Origin: Halieaceae bacterium UBA5044
GTDB taxonomy: Bacteria > Pseudomonadota > Gammaproteobacteria > Pseudomonadales > Halieaceae
NCBI GenBank assembly: GCA_002416125.1
Contig: DIBU01000021.1
Location: forward strand, 906 to 64,905
Length of the DNA stretch: 64,000 nucleotides
Reading direction: 5' to 3'
Part shown: positions 25,752 through 34,198 of the stretch, one piece after another
How the letters are laid out: each line of letters opens with the position of its first letter
How positions within the stretch are numbered: the stretch's first letter is position 1
Translations under genes and position numbers: made by a program
Notes under the pieces: generated by a model
What the model was told of the DNA's origin: nothing
What the model saw: the letters and a program-made list of their open reading frames with translations, nothing else
Databases searched by the model: none

Positions 25752-26000
25752 TCAGGCAGCGGTGGCAGCTTCCTTGACCAGCTTGGCCACGCGGTCAGAC
25801 AGCTGTGCCCCCTGGCTCTGCCAGAACGCTACCCGCTCGACGTCAACGTTGAGGCGCACTTCCTGACCACGGGCGACCGGGTTGAAGAAGCCGACGCGCT
25901 CGATGAAGCGACCATCGCGTGATTTGCGGCTGTCAGTCACCGTCAGATGATAGAAAGGGCGCTTCTTGGCACCACCACGAGAAAGACGAATTGTTACCAT
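25752..26000 (-). CDS. rpsP: 30S ribosomal protein S16
   Basis: An 82-residue small-subunit protein (MVTIRLSRGGAKKRPFYHL, DSRKSRDGRFIERVGFFNP). The ATG at 26000 fits the family start, with AGGAAA upstream. It is the first gene of the rpsP-rimM-trmD-rplS operon and follows ffh by 159 bases. Confidence 0.98.
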   Translation of the reverse strand: MVTIRLSRGGAKKRPFYHLTVTDSRKSRDGRFIERVGFFNPVARGQEVRLNVDVERVAFWQSQGAQLSDRVAKLVKEAATAA

Positions 26001-26093
26001 ATTCCGTAATTTCCTGAAAATGAGTCGGGATCTGCGGCTAACCTGCCGCCTCACCCACGACAAACACCGGCACCACGGCCGCAAAGGTGGCGT

Positions 26094-26121
26094 ATCATAC
26101 GGAACTTCAGCAGGATTTAAA
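26094..26121 (-). promoter_or_regulatory. Putative rpsP promoter, overlapping a weak terminator after ffh
   Basis: On the minus strand TTTAAA (26116-26121) and TATGAT (26094-26099) are 16 bases apart. A short hairpin (CCCGC/GCGGG, 26125-26136) with four Ts lies just upstream and may end part of the ffh transcripts. Confidence 0.4.
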
Positions 26122-26159
26122 AGCCCCGCAGGCGGGAAATTTTCAAGGATTCTGGGGGC

Positions 26160-27539
26160 TTACCGAAAGGGGAAACCGCCACCACCGCCGCCGCCCGGCG
26201 GCATCATGCCGCCGAGGCCGCGCATCATCCGCTCCATGCCGCCGCCCTTCATTTTCTTCATCATTTTCTGCATCTGCTTGTGCTGTTTGAGCAGGCGATT
26301 GAGGTCCTGCACCTGGGTGCCTGAACCCAGGCAGATCCGCCGCTTGCGTGAGCCCGCTATCAGGTCCGGGTTGCGCCGTTCCTTGACCGTCATGGAGTTG
26401 ATCATGGCCTCCATGCGCGCAAACATCTTCATGTCGAGATTCTGCTGCGCCATCTGCGCCATGTTGCCCATGCCCGGCAGTTTATCGAGCATGCCGGTGA
26501 TGCCACCCATGTTGTTCATCTGCTGCAACTGGTCGCGAAAATCCTCCAGGTCGAAGCGCCCGCCCTTCTTTACCTTGCGTGCAAGGCGCTCGGCCTTTTG
26601 CTTGTCGACCTTTTGCTCGGCCTCCTCGATCAGCGACAGCACGTCGCCCATGCCGAGGATGCGGGACGCCAGCCGGTCCGGGTGGAATGGATCCAGCGCC
26701 TGGGTTTTCTCGCCCACACCCAGGAACTTGATGGGCTTGCCTGTGATGGTACGCACCGACAGCGCCGCACCACCGCGGGTATCTGCATCCACCTTGGTCA
26801 GGATAACGCCGGTGAGCGGCAGTGCCTCGCCGAAGGCCTTTGCGGTATTCGCGGCATCCTGGCCAGTCATGGCGTCCACCACAAACAGCGTCTCCACAGG
26901 TTGCGTCACCCGGTGCAGCTCGGCGATCTCGGCCATCATTGCCTCATCCACCGCGAGGCGCCCTGCGGTATCGATAATCAGCACGTCGCTGAAACGGATG
27001 CGGGCGTGCTCCATCGCCGCTTTGGCGATGTCCACCGGCGCCTGCTGCGACTCACTGGGGAAGAAGTCGACACCCACCTCGGCGGCGAGGGTTTCCAGCT
27101 GCTTGATCGCTGCCGGCCGGTAAACGTCGGCGCTGACCACGGTCACCGATTTCTTGTCGCGCTCTTTGAGCAGGCGCGCCAGCTTGGCGACCGACGTGGT
27201 CTTGCCCGCGCCCTGCAGACCAGCCATGAGGATGATCGCCGGTGGCTGCGTGGCAAGGTTCAGGCCCTCGTTCGCAGTGCCCATGACTGCCTCGAGCTCT
27301 GCCTGCACAATGCGCAGAAACGCCTGGCCGGGGCTCAGGCTTTTGCTCACTTCCTGGCCCAGCGCGCGCTGCTTCACTGCCTCTACGAAGTCCTTGACCA
27401 CCGGCAGCGCCACATCGGCCTCCAGCAAGGCCATGCGTACTTCGCGCAGGGTCTCCTGGATATTGTCCTCGGTGAGGCGCGCCTTGCCGGTAATGGCGCG
27501 CAAACTCTGGGAAAGGCGGTCAGACAGGCTCTCGAACAT
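26160..27539 (-). CDS. ffh: Signal recognition particle protein Ffh
   Basis: The GTPase of the signal recognition particle, which targets nascent membrane proteins with 4.5S RNA. The 459-residue protein has the N domain, G domain (P-loop GLQGAGKTTSVAKLA, DTAGRLAVDE, TKVDADTRGGA) and a Met-rich M domain ending in a Gly-rich tail (eight Gly). The start MFESLSDRLSQ at 27539 fits the family. It is divergent from ypjD and upstream of rpsP, the usual order. Confidence 0.98.
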   Translation of the reverse strand: MFESLSDRLSQSLRAITGKARLTEDNIQETLREVRMALLEADVALPVVKDFVEAVKQRALGQEVSKSLSPGQAFLRIVQAELEAVMGTANEGLNLATQPPAIILMAGLQGAGKTTSVAKLARLLKERDKKSVTVVSADVYRPAAIKQLETLAAEVGVDFFPSESQQAPVDIAKAAMEHARIRFSDVLIIDTAGRLAVDEAMMAEIAELHRVTQPVETLFVVDAMTGQDAANTAKAFGEALPLTGVILTKVDADTRGGAALSVRTITGKPIKFLGVGEKTQALDPFHPDRLASRILGMGDVLSLIEEAEQKVDKQKAERLARKVKKGGRFDLEDFRDQLQQMNNMGGITGMLDKLPGMGNMAQMAQQNLDMKMFARMEAMINSMTVKERRNPDLIAGSRKRRICLGSGTQVQDLNRLLKQHKQMQKMMKKMKGGGMERMMRGLGGMMPPGGGGGGGFPFR

Positions 27540-27637
27540 CGCTAGAACTCTCAGCAGCAGGCGGCCACTATTGCCAATGGCCGGACAAATCGGTACAAAG
27601 GGGCGCAGTATACGCCACCCGGGTCTAACCCCCAACC

Positions 27638-28441
27638 ATGCCACTGCCACTGCTCGCCATTGCTGCCGCGCTGCTTTACCTGGCAGCTGCGGGACTGCAC
27701 CTGATGCACATCCTGCAGCGAAAACCGCGCCTGAGCACCTCGGTGATCGTCCTGGGCGGCGTGGCGCTGGCCTGCCACGCGCTAGTGGCCTGGTCGAGCA
27801 TCTTCGACGAGCACAGCATACACCTGGGGCTGTATCGCATCCTCGCCCTGATCTCCTTCGTCATCAACCTGGTTTGCGTGACCTGGTTGGTGCGCTGGCC
27901 CTTGCAGAACCTGTTGATCGTGCTTCTGCCCCTGTCTGCCTCCACTGTACTCATTTCCGCCTTTGCCCCCCAGACCAGCACCACACCGGAAGCCCTGGAC
28001 AACGGCCTGCTGGTACACATTGCCTCATCCATTCTGGCCTATGCGGTGCTGACCATCGCCGCCGTGCAGGCCGCCCTGCTGGCGGTTCAGGACAGGCAGT
28101 TGAAACAGCACCGGGCCACCGGCATCGTCAGCTTCCTGCCACCCCTGCAGCTGATGGAGACCATGCTCTTCGAGCTGGTGTGGATGGGCGTCATACTGCT
28201 CACCGTGGCAATCGCTACCGGATTTCTGTTTGTCGACGATTTCTTTGCCCAGCACCTCGTGCACAAAACCGTGCTGACCCTGCTTGCCTGGGTGATCTAC
28301 TCCACCCTGCTGTGGGGGCGTTACCAGCTTGGCTGGCGCAGTCAAACGGCGGTGCGCTTCACCATCGGCGGCTTCCTGCTCCTCATGCTCGCCTTCCTGG
28401 GCTCCAAACTGGTGCTGGAGTTGCTGCTGCAACGCGGCTAG
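27638..28441 (+). CDS. ypjD: YpjD/CcsA-like cytochrome c assembly family membrane protein
   Basis: A 267-residue inner-membrane protein with about eight hydrophobic helices and the cytochrome c assembly (CcmC/CcsA-like) fold; His residues in LLVHIASS and HLVHKTVLT are candidate haem ligands. It is divergent from ffh, a conserved neighbourhood. Its function in gammaproteobacteria is not well established. Confidence 0.88.
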   Translation: MPLPLLAIAAALLYLAAAGLHLMHILQRKPRLSTSVIVLGGVALACHALVAWSSIFDEHSIHLGLYRILALISFVINLVCVTWLVRWPLQNLLIVLLPLSASTVLISAFAPQTSTTPEALDNGLLVHIASSILAYAVLTIAAVQAALLAVQDRQLKQHRATGIVSFLPPLQLMETMLFELVWMGVILLTVAIATGFLFVDDFFAQHLVHKTVLTLLAWVIYSTLLWGRYQLGWRSQTAVRFTIGGFLLLMLAFLGSKLVLELLLQRG

Positions 28442-28555
28442 ACCCGCGGATCAGAGGCGAGCGCCCGCCACAGGGGGCAACGCCCCGGGGGTTGCCCCAG
28501 CCAGCCTTTTTCTTCAAGATACGCGGTCCACTCACGCCAAAGGTTCGCCCCCGCT

Positions 28556-29833
28556 TTGAACGAAGCCCCGCTGGGTCTCCTGTCGTCCATCCTGGTTGTT
28601 CTCATTCTCCTGTCTGGTTTCTTCTCCAGTTCGGAAACCGGCATGATGTCGCTCAACCGCTATCGGCTGAAACACCTGAGAAAGCAGAACCACCGCGGCG
28701 CCCGGCGCGCGAGCAAGCTGCTGGATCGTCCGGACCGGCTCATCGGCCTGATCCTGATCGGCAACAACGCGGTCAATATTCTGGCCTCAGCCATCGCCAC
28801 GGTCATCGCCATTCGCCTGTGGGGCGATGCGGGCATTGCCATCGCCACCATCTGCCTCACGCTGGTGATCCTGGTGTTCGCCGAGATCACCCCGAAAACC
28901 ATTGCCGCGCTGTACCCGGAACGCATCGCCTTCCCGGCCAGCGTGATTCTGCTGCCCCTGATGAAGGCGATGTACCCGGTGGTGTGGCTGGTGAACGGGG
29001 TGACCAACGGGCTTCTGCGCCTGCTCGGTGTGGATGCCGGGGCCGCCAAGGAAGAACACGTCTCGTCCGAGGAATTGCGCACCATCGTGACCGAGGCCGG
29101 CGCACTGATCCCCCCCCGACATCGGGGCATGCTGCTGAACATCCTCGACCTCGAGGAGGTCAGCGTCGACGATGTGATGGTGCCGCGCAATGACGTCTAC
29201 GGTATCGACCTGGACGACAGTGATGACGAAATTCTCCGCTGCCTGCAGGCCTCCACCCACACCCGCTTGCCGGTCTGGCGCGACGACATCAACAATATCG
29301 TCGGCGTCCTTCACCTGCGCAACCTGAGCCGGGTCATCGACAAACATGGCCTGGATCGCGGCGCGCTGGAGCGGGAGATGGACGAACCCTACTTCATTCC
29401 AGAAAGCACACCCCTGCACACGCAATTGCTGCACTTCCAGAAAAACAAGCTGCGCCTGGCCATCGTCGTCGACGAATACGGTGAGGTGATGGGCATTGTC
29501 GCCCTGGAGGATATTCTCGAAGAAATTGTCGGCGAGTTCACCTCGCGCATGGGCGATACCGGCGACAGCATCTTTGCCCAGCGCGACGGCAGCTACATCA
29601 TCGCCGGCAACGCCAACCTGCGCGATGTGAACAAGGCGCTGGACTGGGACCTGCCCACCGACGGTCCAAAGACCCTGAGCGGCCTGATTCTGGAGTACCT
29701 GGAGTCGTTTCCCGCCGGCAATGCCTGCCTGGCGATTGCCGGCTACCGGCTGGAGATCCTCGAACTGCAGGGCAATGTCGTGCAGTCGGTGCTAGCCTCT
29801 CCCGCGGCCGTCAAGGGCAAGGCCCGGCGCTGA
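28556..29833 (+). CDS. HlyC/CorC (YfjD/CNNM-type) membrane protein
   Basis: About 425 residues: an N-terminal DUF21/CNNM membrane domain with an FSSSETGMMSLNRYRL signature and three to four helices, a CBS pair (about 190-320, VPRNDVYGID, VVDEYGEVMGIVALEDILEEIVGEF), and a C-terminal CorC_HlyC domain (GSYIIAGNANLRDVNKAL). No ATG precedes the membrane domain, so TTG 28556 is the likely start. Family members are linked to magnesium or cobalt efflux. It follows ypjD by 114 bases, as yfjD follows ypjD in E. coli. Confidence 0.92.
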   Translation: MNEAPLGLLSSILVVLILLSGFFSSSETGMMSLNRYRLKHLRKQNHRGARRASKLLDRPDRLIGLILIGNNAVNILASAIATVIAIRLWGDAGIAIATICLTLVILVFAEITPKTIAALYPERIAFPASVILLPLMKAMYPVVWLVNGVTNGLLRLLGVDAGAAKEEHVSSEELRTIVTEAGALIPPRHRGMLLNILDLEEVSVDDVMVPRNDVYGIDLDDSDDEILRCLQASTHTRLPVWRDDINNIVGVLHLRNLSRVIDKHGLDRGALEREMDEPYFIPESTPLHTQLLHFQKNKLRLAIVVDEYGEVMGIVALEDILEEIVGEFTSRMGDTGDSIFAQRDGSYIIAGNANLRDVNKALDWDLPTDGPKTLSGLILEYLESFPAGNACLAIAGYRLEILELQGNVVQSVLASPAAVKGKARR

Positions 29834-30025
29834 TCAACGCAGTTGCGGCTTGTCGTCTGCCTGACGGCGCTCCGCTGCCCGCAGGAGCATCTCGCGCTTT
29901 TCCTGTGGGCTGGCCATGAACCAATCGGTGATTTCCTCCGCGCTGCGATAGCAGCCGAGGCAGACATCGTTCTCGTCCAGCAGACAGACCGAAATGCACG
30001 GTGATGCAGGTTCAGCATTCCCCAT
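29834..30025 (-). CDS. DUF1289 small cysteine-rich protein
   Basis: A 63-residue protein with the DUF1289 pattern CISVCLLDENDVCLGC followed by TDWFMASPQEKREML. Four cysteines suggest a small metal-binding site; function is unknown. Its ATG overlaps the stop of the gamma-carbonic-anhydrase-like gene by one base (TAATG), so translation is coupled. It abuts the convergent CorC-type gene. Confidence 0.9.
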   Translation of the reverse strand: MGNAEPASPCISVCLLDENDVCLGCYRSAEEITDWFMASPQEKREMLLRAAERRQADDKPQLR

Positions 30026-30549
30026 TACGCCTGCTCCTGCAGTCCGCGCTGGAATCGCGCCGCGTTCTGCACGTAATGCTCGGCATTGAGACCCACCGCC
30101 GCCTGCTGCTCGGCAGACAACGTGCGCTTTACCTTCGCTGGAGCCCCCAGCACCAGGCTGCCATCCGGTATTTCCATGCCCTCGGTGACCAGCGCACCGG
30201 CACCAATCAGGCAGTTGTTCCCCACTTTTGCGCCATTCAGGACGATGGCACCAATACCCACCAGGGTGCCGTCGCCGATGGTGCAGCCGTGCAGCATCGC
30301 CTTGTGACCCACCGTGACGCTGGCGCCCACCACCATCGGAAAGCCCGGGTCCGCATGCAATACCGCACCGTCCTGGATATTGCTACCCGCGCCAACTTCA
30401 ATACGTTCAGCATCGCCGCGCAGCACACAGCTGAACCATACGCTGCTGTTTTCATGCAAGGTGACATCGCCGATAACCGCGGCGTTGGGGGCAATAAAAT
30501 GCCCGCTGCCGATCAGCATTACCGCCTGCCCTTCCAGGCTGTACTTCAT
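30025..30549 (-). CDS. Gamma-carbonic-anhydrase-like hexapeptide protein
   Basis: A 174-residue left-handed beta-helix protein of the YrdA/PaaY group. Hexapeptide repeats run from about residue 12 to 140. The three presumed zinc histidines are kept (VLHADPG, VGHKAMLHGC), with the RGD of CVLRGDAERIEVG. Many members have weak or no carbonic anhydrase activity, so the reaction is uncertain. The ATG at 30549 overlaps the upstream NUDIX stop in an ATGA. Confidence 0.88.
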   Translation of the reverse strand: MKYSLEGQAVMLIGSGHFIAPNAAVIGDVTLHENSSVWFSCVLRGDAERIEVGAGSNIQDGAVLHADPGFPMVVGASVTVGHKAMLHGCTIGDGTLVGIGAIVLNGAKVGNNCLIGAGALVTEGMEIPDGSLVLGAPAKVKRTLSAEQQAAVGLNAEHYVQNAARFQRGLQEQA

Positions 30550-31154
30550 TCCCTGTTCTCCTTGAATGTCGACAAATCCAACCGCGCCTGCAACCCCAGG
30601 TTCACCAGCAGCAGCAACGCTCGCGCCGAAGTGCCCCATACCGTATCACGCGGCAGGCGAAAATGCGGCACCGGGGTGACGCGCCCGCTGTCTGGCTCAG
30701 GCATGTGCTGCACGTGCCAGCCCGCCGGGTCGGCGAAGCGCTCGAGCCGCGGCAACAGTAATTCCGCCACCTCACCGGGGTCCGCTCGCAGCGGTAGCGA
30801 TGCGGGAATGATCGCAACGCAGGGGTGGATGGTATAACCGCTGCGAGTCAGCAGCGGGGGCAGTTCCCCCAACGGGCACACGGCGCCGGGCGGACAGGCC
30901 ACTTCCTCGAACGCCTCGCGCAGTGCCGTATCCCAGGGCCCCGTATCGCCCGCTTCCCGTTTGCCGCCGGGAAAGGCGATCTCGCCCGGGTGCAGCGGCA
31001 AATGCAGGGCGCGGCGCCCCAGCAGGACCCGGGGGCGCTGCTCATCGGTGAGCGCCACCAGCACACCCGCCTGGCGCCCGCTGCATGTCCATGATGCTCG
31101 CGCCAGCGGCAGAGCCTCCCGCAGCCGCTGAAACAACTGCGCCGAATCGTTCAC
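30546..31154 (-). CDS. NUDIX hydrolase, CoA pyrophosphatase (NudL) type
   Basis: A 202-residue NUDIX protein. FPGGKREAGD...LREAFEEVACPP matches the CoA-diphosphatase (UPF0035/NudL) version of the box, close to the E. coli form LREAEEEVAIPP. Preceding LPLHPGEIAFPGG is typical of the group. It would cleave CoA to 4'-phosphopantetheine and ADP. It starts 3 bases after the tgt stop and overlaps the next gene by 4 bases. Confidence 0.88.
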   Translation of the reverse strand: MNDSAQLFQRLREALPLARASWTCSGRQAGVLVALTDEQRPRVLLGRRALHLPLHPGEIAFPGGKREAGDTGPWDTALREAFEEVACPPGAVCPLGELPPLLTRSGYTIHPCVAIIPASLPLRADPGEVAELLLPRLERFADPAGWHVQHMPEPDSGRVTPVPHFRLPRDTVWGTSARALLLLVNLGLQARLDLSTFKENRE

Positions 31155-31157
31155 GGC

Positions 31158-32279
31158 TTAAACACCCTCTGCCTGGGCCGCATAAAACCCGGCCGCAAAG
31201 CTCGCCAGGGTGCCCTGTTCAATCGCGGCGCGAATCCCGGCCATATGGTTCTGGTAGTAGCGCAGGTTGTGGATGGTGTTGAGCTGCGAGCCCAGGATCT
31301 CGTTGCACTTGTCCAGGTGATGCAGGTAGGCGCGGGAGAAGTTCTGGCAGGTGTAGCAATCGCAGCGCTCGTCCAGCGGCAGGGTACTGGTCTTGTGCCG
31401 TGCATTGCGCAGCTTCAGCACGCCGCGAGAGGTGAAGATGAAGCCATTGCGGGCGTTGCGCGTCGGCATGACGCAATCGAACATATCGACGCCGCGCAGC
31501 ACACCCTGCAGCAGGTCTGACGGCGTCCCTACGCCCATGAGATACCGCGGCTTGTCGGCGGGCAGGCGATGTTGGAGGGACTCGAGCACAGCAATCATCT
31601 CGTCCTTGGGCTCGCCGACAGAGAGCCCACCGATGGCATAGCCGTCAAAACCGATCGACTCCAGGCCAGCGAGGGATTCAGCACGCAAGTCCCCGTACAT
31701 GCCACCCTGGACGATGCCAAACAGGGCCGAGGCACTATCGCCATGGGCGTCGCGGCTGCGCCTTGCCCAGCGCAGTGACAGCTCCATGGAGGCGCGGGCC
31801 TCGGCCTCGGTGGCCGGATAGGGTGTGCACTCGTCAAATATCATGACGATATCAGAGCCCAGCTTGCGCTGTATGGCCATTGACGTTTCCGGATCGAGAA
31901 ACACCTTCGACCCATCGACCGGCGACTGAAAGCGGACGCCCTCTTCCGAGATCCTGCGCATGGCGCCCAGGCTGAACACCTGGAAACCACCGGAATCGGT
32001 CAGGATGGGACCGCTCCAGCCCATGAAGTCATGCAGATCGCCATGCTGCTCGATGATGTCGGTACCCGGTCGCAACCAGAGGTGGAAAGTGTTGCCCAGA
32101 ATGATCTCGGCGCCGATATCGCGGATATCGCGCGGCAGCATGCCCTTGACGGTACCGTAGGTGCCCACCGGCATGAACGCAGGCGTCTCAACGCTGCCCC
32201 GCGGGAACAGCAGTCGCCCGCGCCGCGCTGCACCGTCGCTACCCAACTGCTCAAACCGCATGTGGCACTGGCGGCTCAT
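31158..32279 (-). CDS. tgt: Queuine/preQ1 tRNA-guanine transglycosylase
   Basis: Exchanges G34 for preQ1 in tRNAs with GUN anticodons. From the ATG at 32279 (ATGA overlap with queA) it has 373 residues; an ATG six codons later (MRFEQLG) fits the E. coli start better. It has the substrate loop DSGGFQVFSLG, the catalytic Asp in the GVDMFDCVMPTRNARNG region, and the zinc site (CDCYTC...HHL). It is not followed by yajC-secD-secF, unlike many gammaproteobacteria. Confidence 0.97.
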   Translation of the reverse strand: MSRQCHMRFEQLGSDGAARRGRLLFPRGSVETPAFMPVGTYGTVKGMLPRDIRDIGAEIILGNTFHLWLRPGTDIIEQHGDLHDFMGWSGPILTDSGGFQVFSLGAMRRISEEGVRFQSPVDGSKVFLDPETSMAIQRKLGSDIVMIFDECTPYPATEAEARASMELSLRWARRSRDAHGDSASALFGIVQGGMYGDLRAESLAGLESIGFDGYAIGGLSVGEPKDEMIAVLESLQHRLPADKPRYLMGVGTPSDLLQGVLRGVDMFDCVMPTRNARNGFIFTSRGVLKLRNARHKTSTLPLDERCDCYTCQNFSRAYLHHLDKCNEILGSQLNTIHNLRYYQNHMAGIRAAIEQGTLASFAAGFYAAQAEGV

Positions 32280-33346
32280 CGGGGCCCCATCGCAGCCGGC
32301 GTGGGCGTCAGGAACATGGCGTCCCCGTAGCTGAAAAAGCGATAGCGCTCGGCGATCGCTTCCCGGTAGGCGGCCAGCATGTTGTCGCGGCCGCAAAAGG
32401 CGCTGACCAGCATCAACAGTGTCGATTCCGGCAGATGAAAATTGGTGATCATCGCATCCACAACCTGAAAGCGGTATCCGGGGTAGATGAATATGTCTGT
32501 GTCGCCGGTGAGCGGTGCAATGCGACCCTGGCCACAGGCGGCGGACTCCAGTGACCGCACGGCCGTGGTCCCCACGGCAACCACGCGACCACCGCGCAAG
32601 CGGGTGGCTTCCACCGCCGCACACACGCCGGCATCCACCTCCAGGTACTCGGCGTGCATGTGGTGCTCCTGGATATTGTCCACCCGCACTGGCTGGAACG
32701 TGCCGGCGCCGACGTGCAAGGTCACCGTTGCACGCTGGATGCCTGCGGCATCCAGCTGCTCCAGCAGCGCCTCCGTGAAGTGCAATCCGGCCGTAGGGGC
32801 GGCCACTGCACCGGCACGCTCCGCGTACACGGTTTGATAACGCTCCTGATCCGCCGCTTCGTCGCCCCGTTCGATGTAGGGTGGCAGCGGCATGTGGCCG
32901 ATGTCTGCCAGCACGCTGTGCAAGGCCACCTGGGGTGGCGATGCAAGCTGGAACAACGCGCCTTCGCGGCCGGTCACCGTCAGCTGCAGCGGGCCGGGCG
33001 CTCCACCGGGTTCAGCGGACAGGTGGATGACGCTGCCCGGCTTGGGCGACTTGCTGCTGCGGATGTGTGCCAGGGCGGTGTGCTCCCCGGTAATCCGCTC
33101 GATAAGGATCTCCACGCGCCCGCCGGTGGCTTTCTGCCCCCAAAGCCGGGCCGGAATCACCCGGGTGTTGTTGAATACCAACAGGTCACCGGGCTGCAAA
33201 CAGCCTGGCAACGCGCTGAACACACCGTGCCGGGTAGCGCCCGAGGCGCCGTCCAACACCAGTAACCGGCTGGCGCTGCGCTCCTTGAGCGGATACTGGG
33301 CGATCAGCTCCGGGGGCAATTCGTAGTGGAAATCGTCAAGTTTCAT
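32276..33346 (-). CDS. queA: S-adenosylmethionine:tRNA ribosyltransferase-isomerase
   Basis: Adds the epoxycyclopentanediol group to preQ1 in tRNA. From the ATG at 33346 it has 356 residues (MKLDDFHYELPPELIAQYP, FNNTRVIPARLWG, PTAGLHFTEALLE, GTTAVRSLES). There is no Shine-Dalgarno: the start lies three bases after a terminator hairpin with its U-run. A TTG at 33367, inside the hairpin, is the only upstream alternative. It is coupled to tgt by an ATGA. Confidence 0.96.
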   Translation of the reverse strand: MKLDDFHYELPPELIAQYPLKERSASRLLVLDGASGATRHGVFSALPGCLQPGDLLVFNNTRVIPARLWGQKATGGRVEILIERITGEHTALAHIRSSKSPKPGSVIHLSAEPGGAPGPLQLTVTGREGALFQLASPPQVALHSVLADIGHMPLPPYIERGDEAADQERYQTVYAERAGAVAAPTAGLHFTEALLEQLDAAGIQRATVTLHVGAGTFQPVRVDNIQEHHMHAEYLEVDAGVCAAVEATRLRGGRVVAVGTTAVRSLESAACGQGRIAPLTGDTDIFIYPGYRFQVVDAMITNFHLPESTLLMLVSAFCGRDNMLAAYREAIAERYRFFSYGDAMFLTPTPAAMGPR

Positions 33347-33348
33347 TG

Positions 33349-33374
33349 AAAAAAAAGCCGGCCTCAAGCCGGCT
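33349..33374 (-). terminator. Terminator hairpin abutting the queA start
   Basis: On the minus strand AGCCGGC and GCCGGCT form a 7-bp stem with a 5-base loop, followed by eight Ts ending three bases before the queA ATG. It ends the transcript of the 84-residue gene, and may act as an attenuator for queA. Confidence 0.85.
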
Positions 33375-33393
33375 CTCCACGCAATCGGGGCGC

Positions 33394-33648
33394 TCAGGCC
33401 TCGGCATCGCCTTCGGCTGCATCTGACTCTACAGCAGCTTCTTCGGCCGCCGCTTCTGCAGGTGCCTCTTCCGCGGGTGCTTCGACCGCCTTTGGCGCCG
33501 GCGCCTTCACCAAGCCTTCGGCAGACAGAATGCGGACTTTTTCGTCGCCATTCACCGCTTTGCGATTTGCGTCCTTGACTGCATAGCGCTCATCACCACG
33601 CTGGAAAATGCTGTATTCGTCTGTCTTCTTGACCAATTTCATCGCCAT
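33394..33648 (-). CDS. Small conserved-looking protein with Ala/Glu-rich tail
   Basis: An 84-residue protein from the ATG at 33648 (AAGGAG about 8 bases upstream). Residues 1-50 (KLVKKTDEYSIFQRGDERYA, then VKDANRKAVNGDEKVRILSAEGLV) look like a compact folded unit; residues 52-84 are almost only Ala, Glu, Pro and Asp and are probably disordered. I do not recognise a function. It has its own promoter candidate and a strong terminator, suggesting a well expressed monocistronic gene. Confidence 0.75.
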   Translation of the reverse strand: MAMKLVKKTDEYSIFQRGDERYAVKDANRKAVNGDEKVRILSAEGLVKAPAPKAVEAPAEEAPAEAAAEEAAVESDAAEGDAEA

Positions 33649-33730
33649 GATCTTTTCTCCTTCGATACTCAGAATGTCGGCCCCGGAGGCGCCACCCATG
33701 CCCGCACAGCGAACCGCGCGAGCCGGGCGA

Positions 33731-33759
33731 AGTCTACCTGCAAACCAGCGCGAGGTTAA
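33731..33759 (-). promoter_or_regulatory. Putative promoter of the 84-residue gene
   Basis: On the minus strand TTAACC (33754-33759) and TAGACT (33731-33736) are 17 bases apart, about 83 bases before the ATG at 33648. Confidence 0.4.
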
Positions 33760-33768
33760 GGAAAATCA

Positions 33769-33796
33769 TTGCAGCGCGGGCGCGGGTTGCTATAAT
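33769..33796 (+). promoter_or_regulatory. Promoter of tRNA-Leu
   Basis: TTGCAG (33769-33774) and a perfect TATAAT (33791-33796) are 16 bases apart, 44 bases before the tRNA. The -10 is followed by the GC-rich discriminator CGCGCCC, typical of stable-RNA promoters under stringent control. Confidence 0.75.
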
Positions 33797-33840
33797 CGCG
33801 CCCTCTTCACGGGCCGCCCTCGGCAACGCCCGCACTCTTT

Positions 33841-33927
33841 GCCGGAGTGGTGAAATTGGTAGACACAGGGGATTCAAAATCCCCCGCCGTAAAAAGCGTG
33901 CCGGTTCGAGTCCGGCCTCCGGTACCA
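33841..33927 (+). tRNA. tRNA-Leu (anticodon CAA)
   Basis: An 87-base class II tRNA. The acceptor arms GCCGGAG and CTCCGGT pair with one G-T, the anticodon stem is GGGGA/TCCCC around the loop TTCAAAA (anticodon CAA, reading UUG), there is a long variable arm, the T-loop sequence TTCGAGT, and an encoded CCA at 33925-33927. Confidence 0.96.
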
Positions 33928-34081
33928 AACAACGTGGCTCTCCCCAATTAACGGGGGATAGACCGGTTCTCACTAAACTCGATTGACGTCATGCGGCACG
34001 CGAGCGCGTGCCGGCCGAAATGTCGGACCATCGAGTCCGGCCTCCGGTACCAAACAACATCATGCGGCACGCGAGCGCGTG
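33906..34081. repeat. tRNA-Leu 3'-end duplication with an interleaved 22-bp repeat
   Basis: The last 22 bases of the tRNA plus the next 6 (33906-33933) are repeated exactly at 34031-34058. A second 22-bp unit, starting TCATGCGGCACG, occurs at 33989-34010 and again at 34060-34081. The first copy of the second unit is part of a perfect palindrome at 33994-34013 (CGGCACGCG/CGCGTGCCG). No gene is supported in 33928-34198. The pattern resembles attachment-site scars left by integration and excision at a tRNA gene. Confidence 0.75.
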
Positions 34082-34198
34082 TAATCATCTCACCTACGCG
34101 GTAACATTTGGCGGCTGGTCTCCGTATGCAACACGGCGTGTACTTCGTGCCTCCAGGTTGCCAGCACTGCATACCCTCTGGCTGGGAATACCGGGATC

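Noticed and set aside
26160..26200. Glycine-run end of Ffh as a frameshift or assembly error
   Set aside because: Gly/Met-rich tails of variable length are normal at the end of the Ffh M domain, and the frame stays open to a proper stop.
34031..34058. A possible second tRNA-Leu
   Set aside because: Only the last 22 bases of the tRNA and 6 following bases are repeated; no acceptor 5' arm, D-arm or anticodon arm is present.
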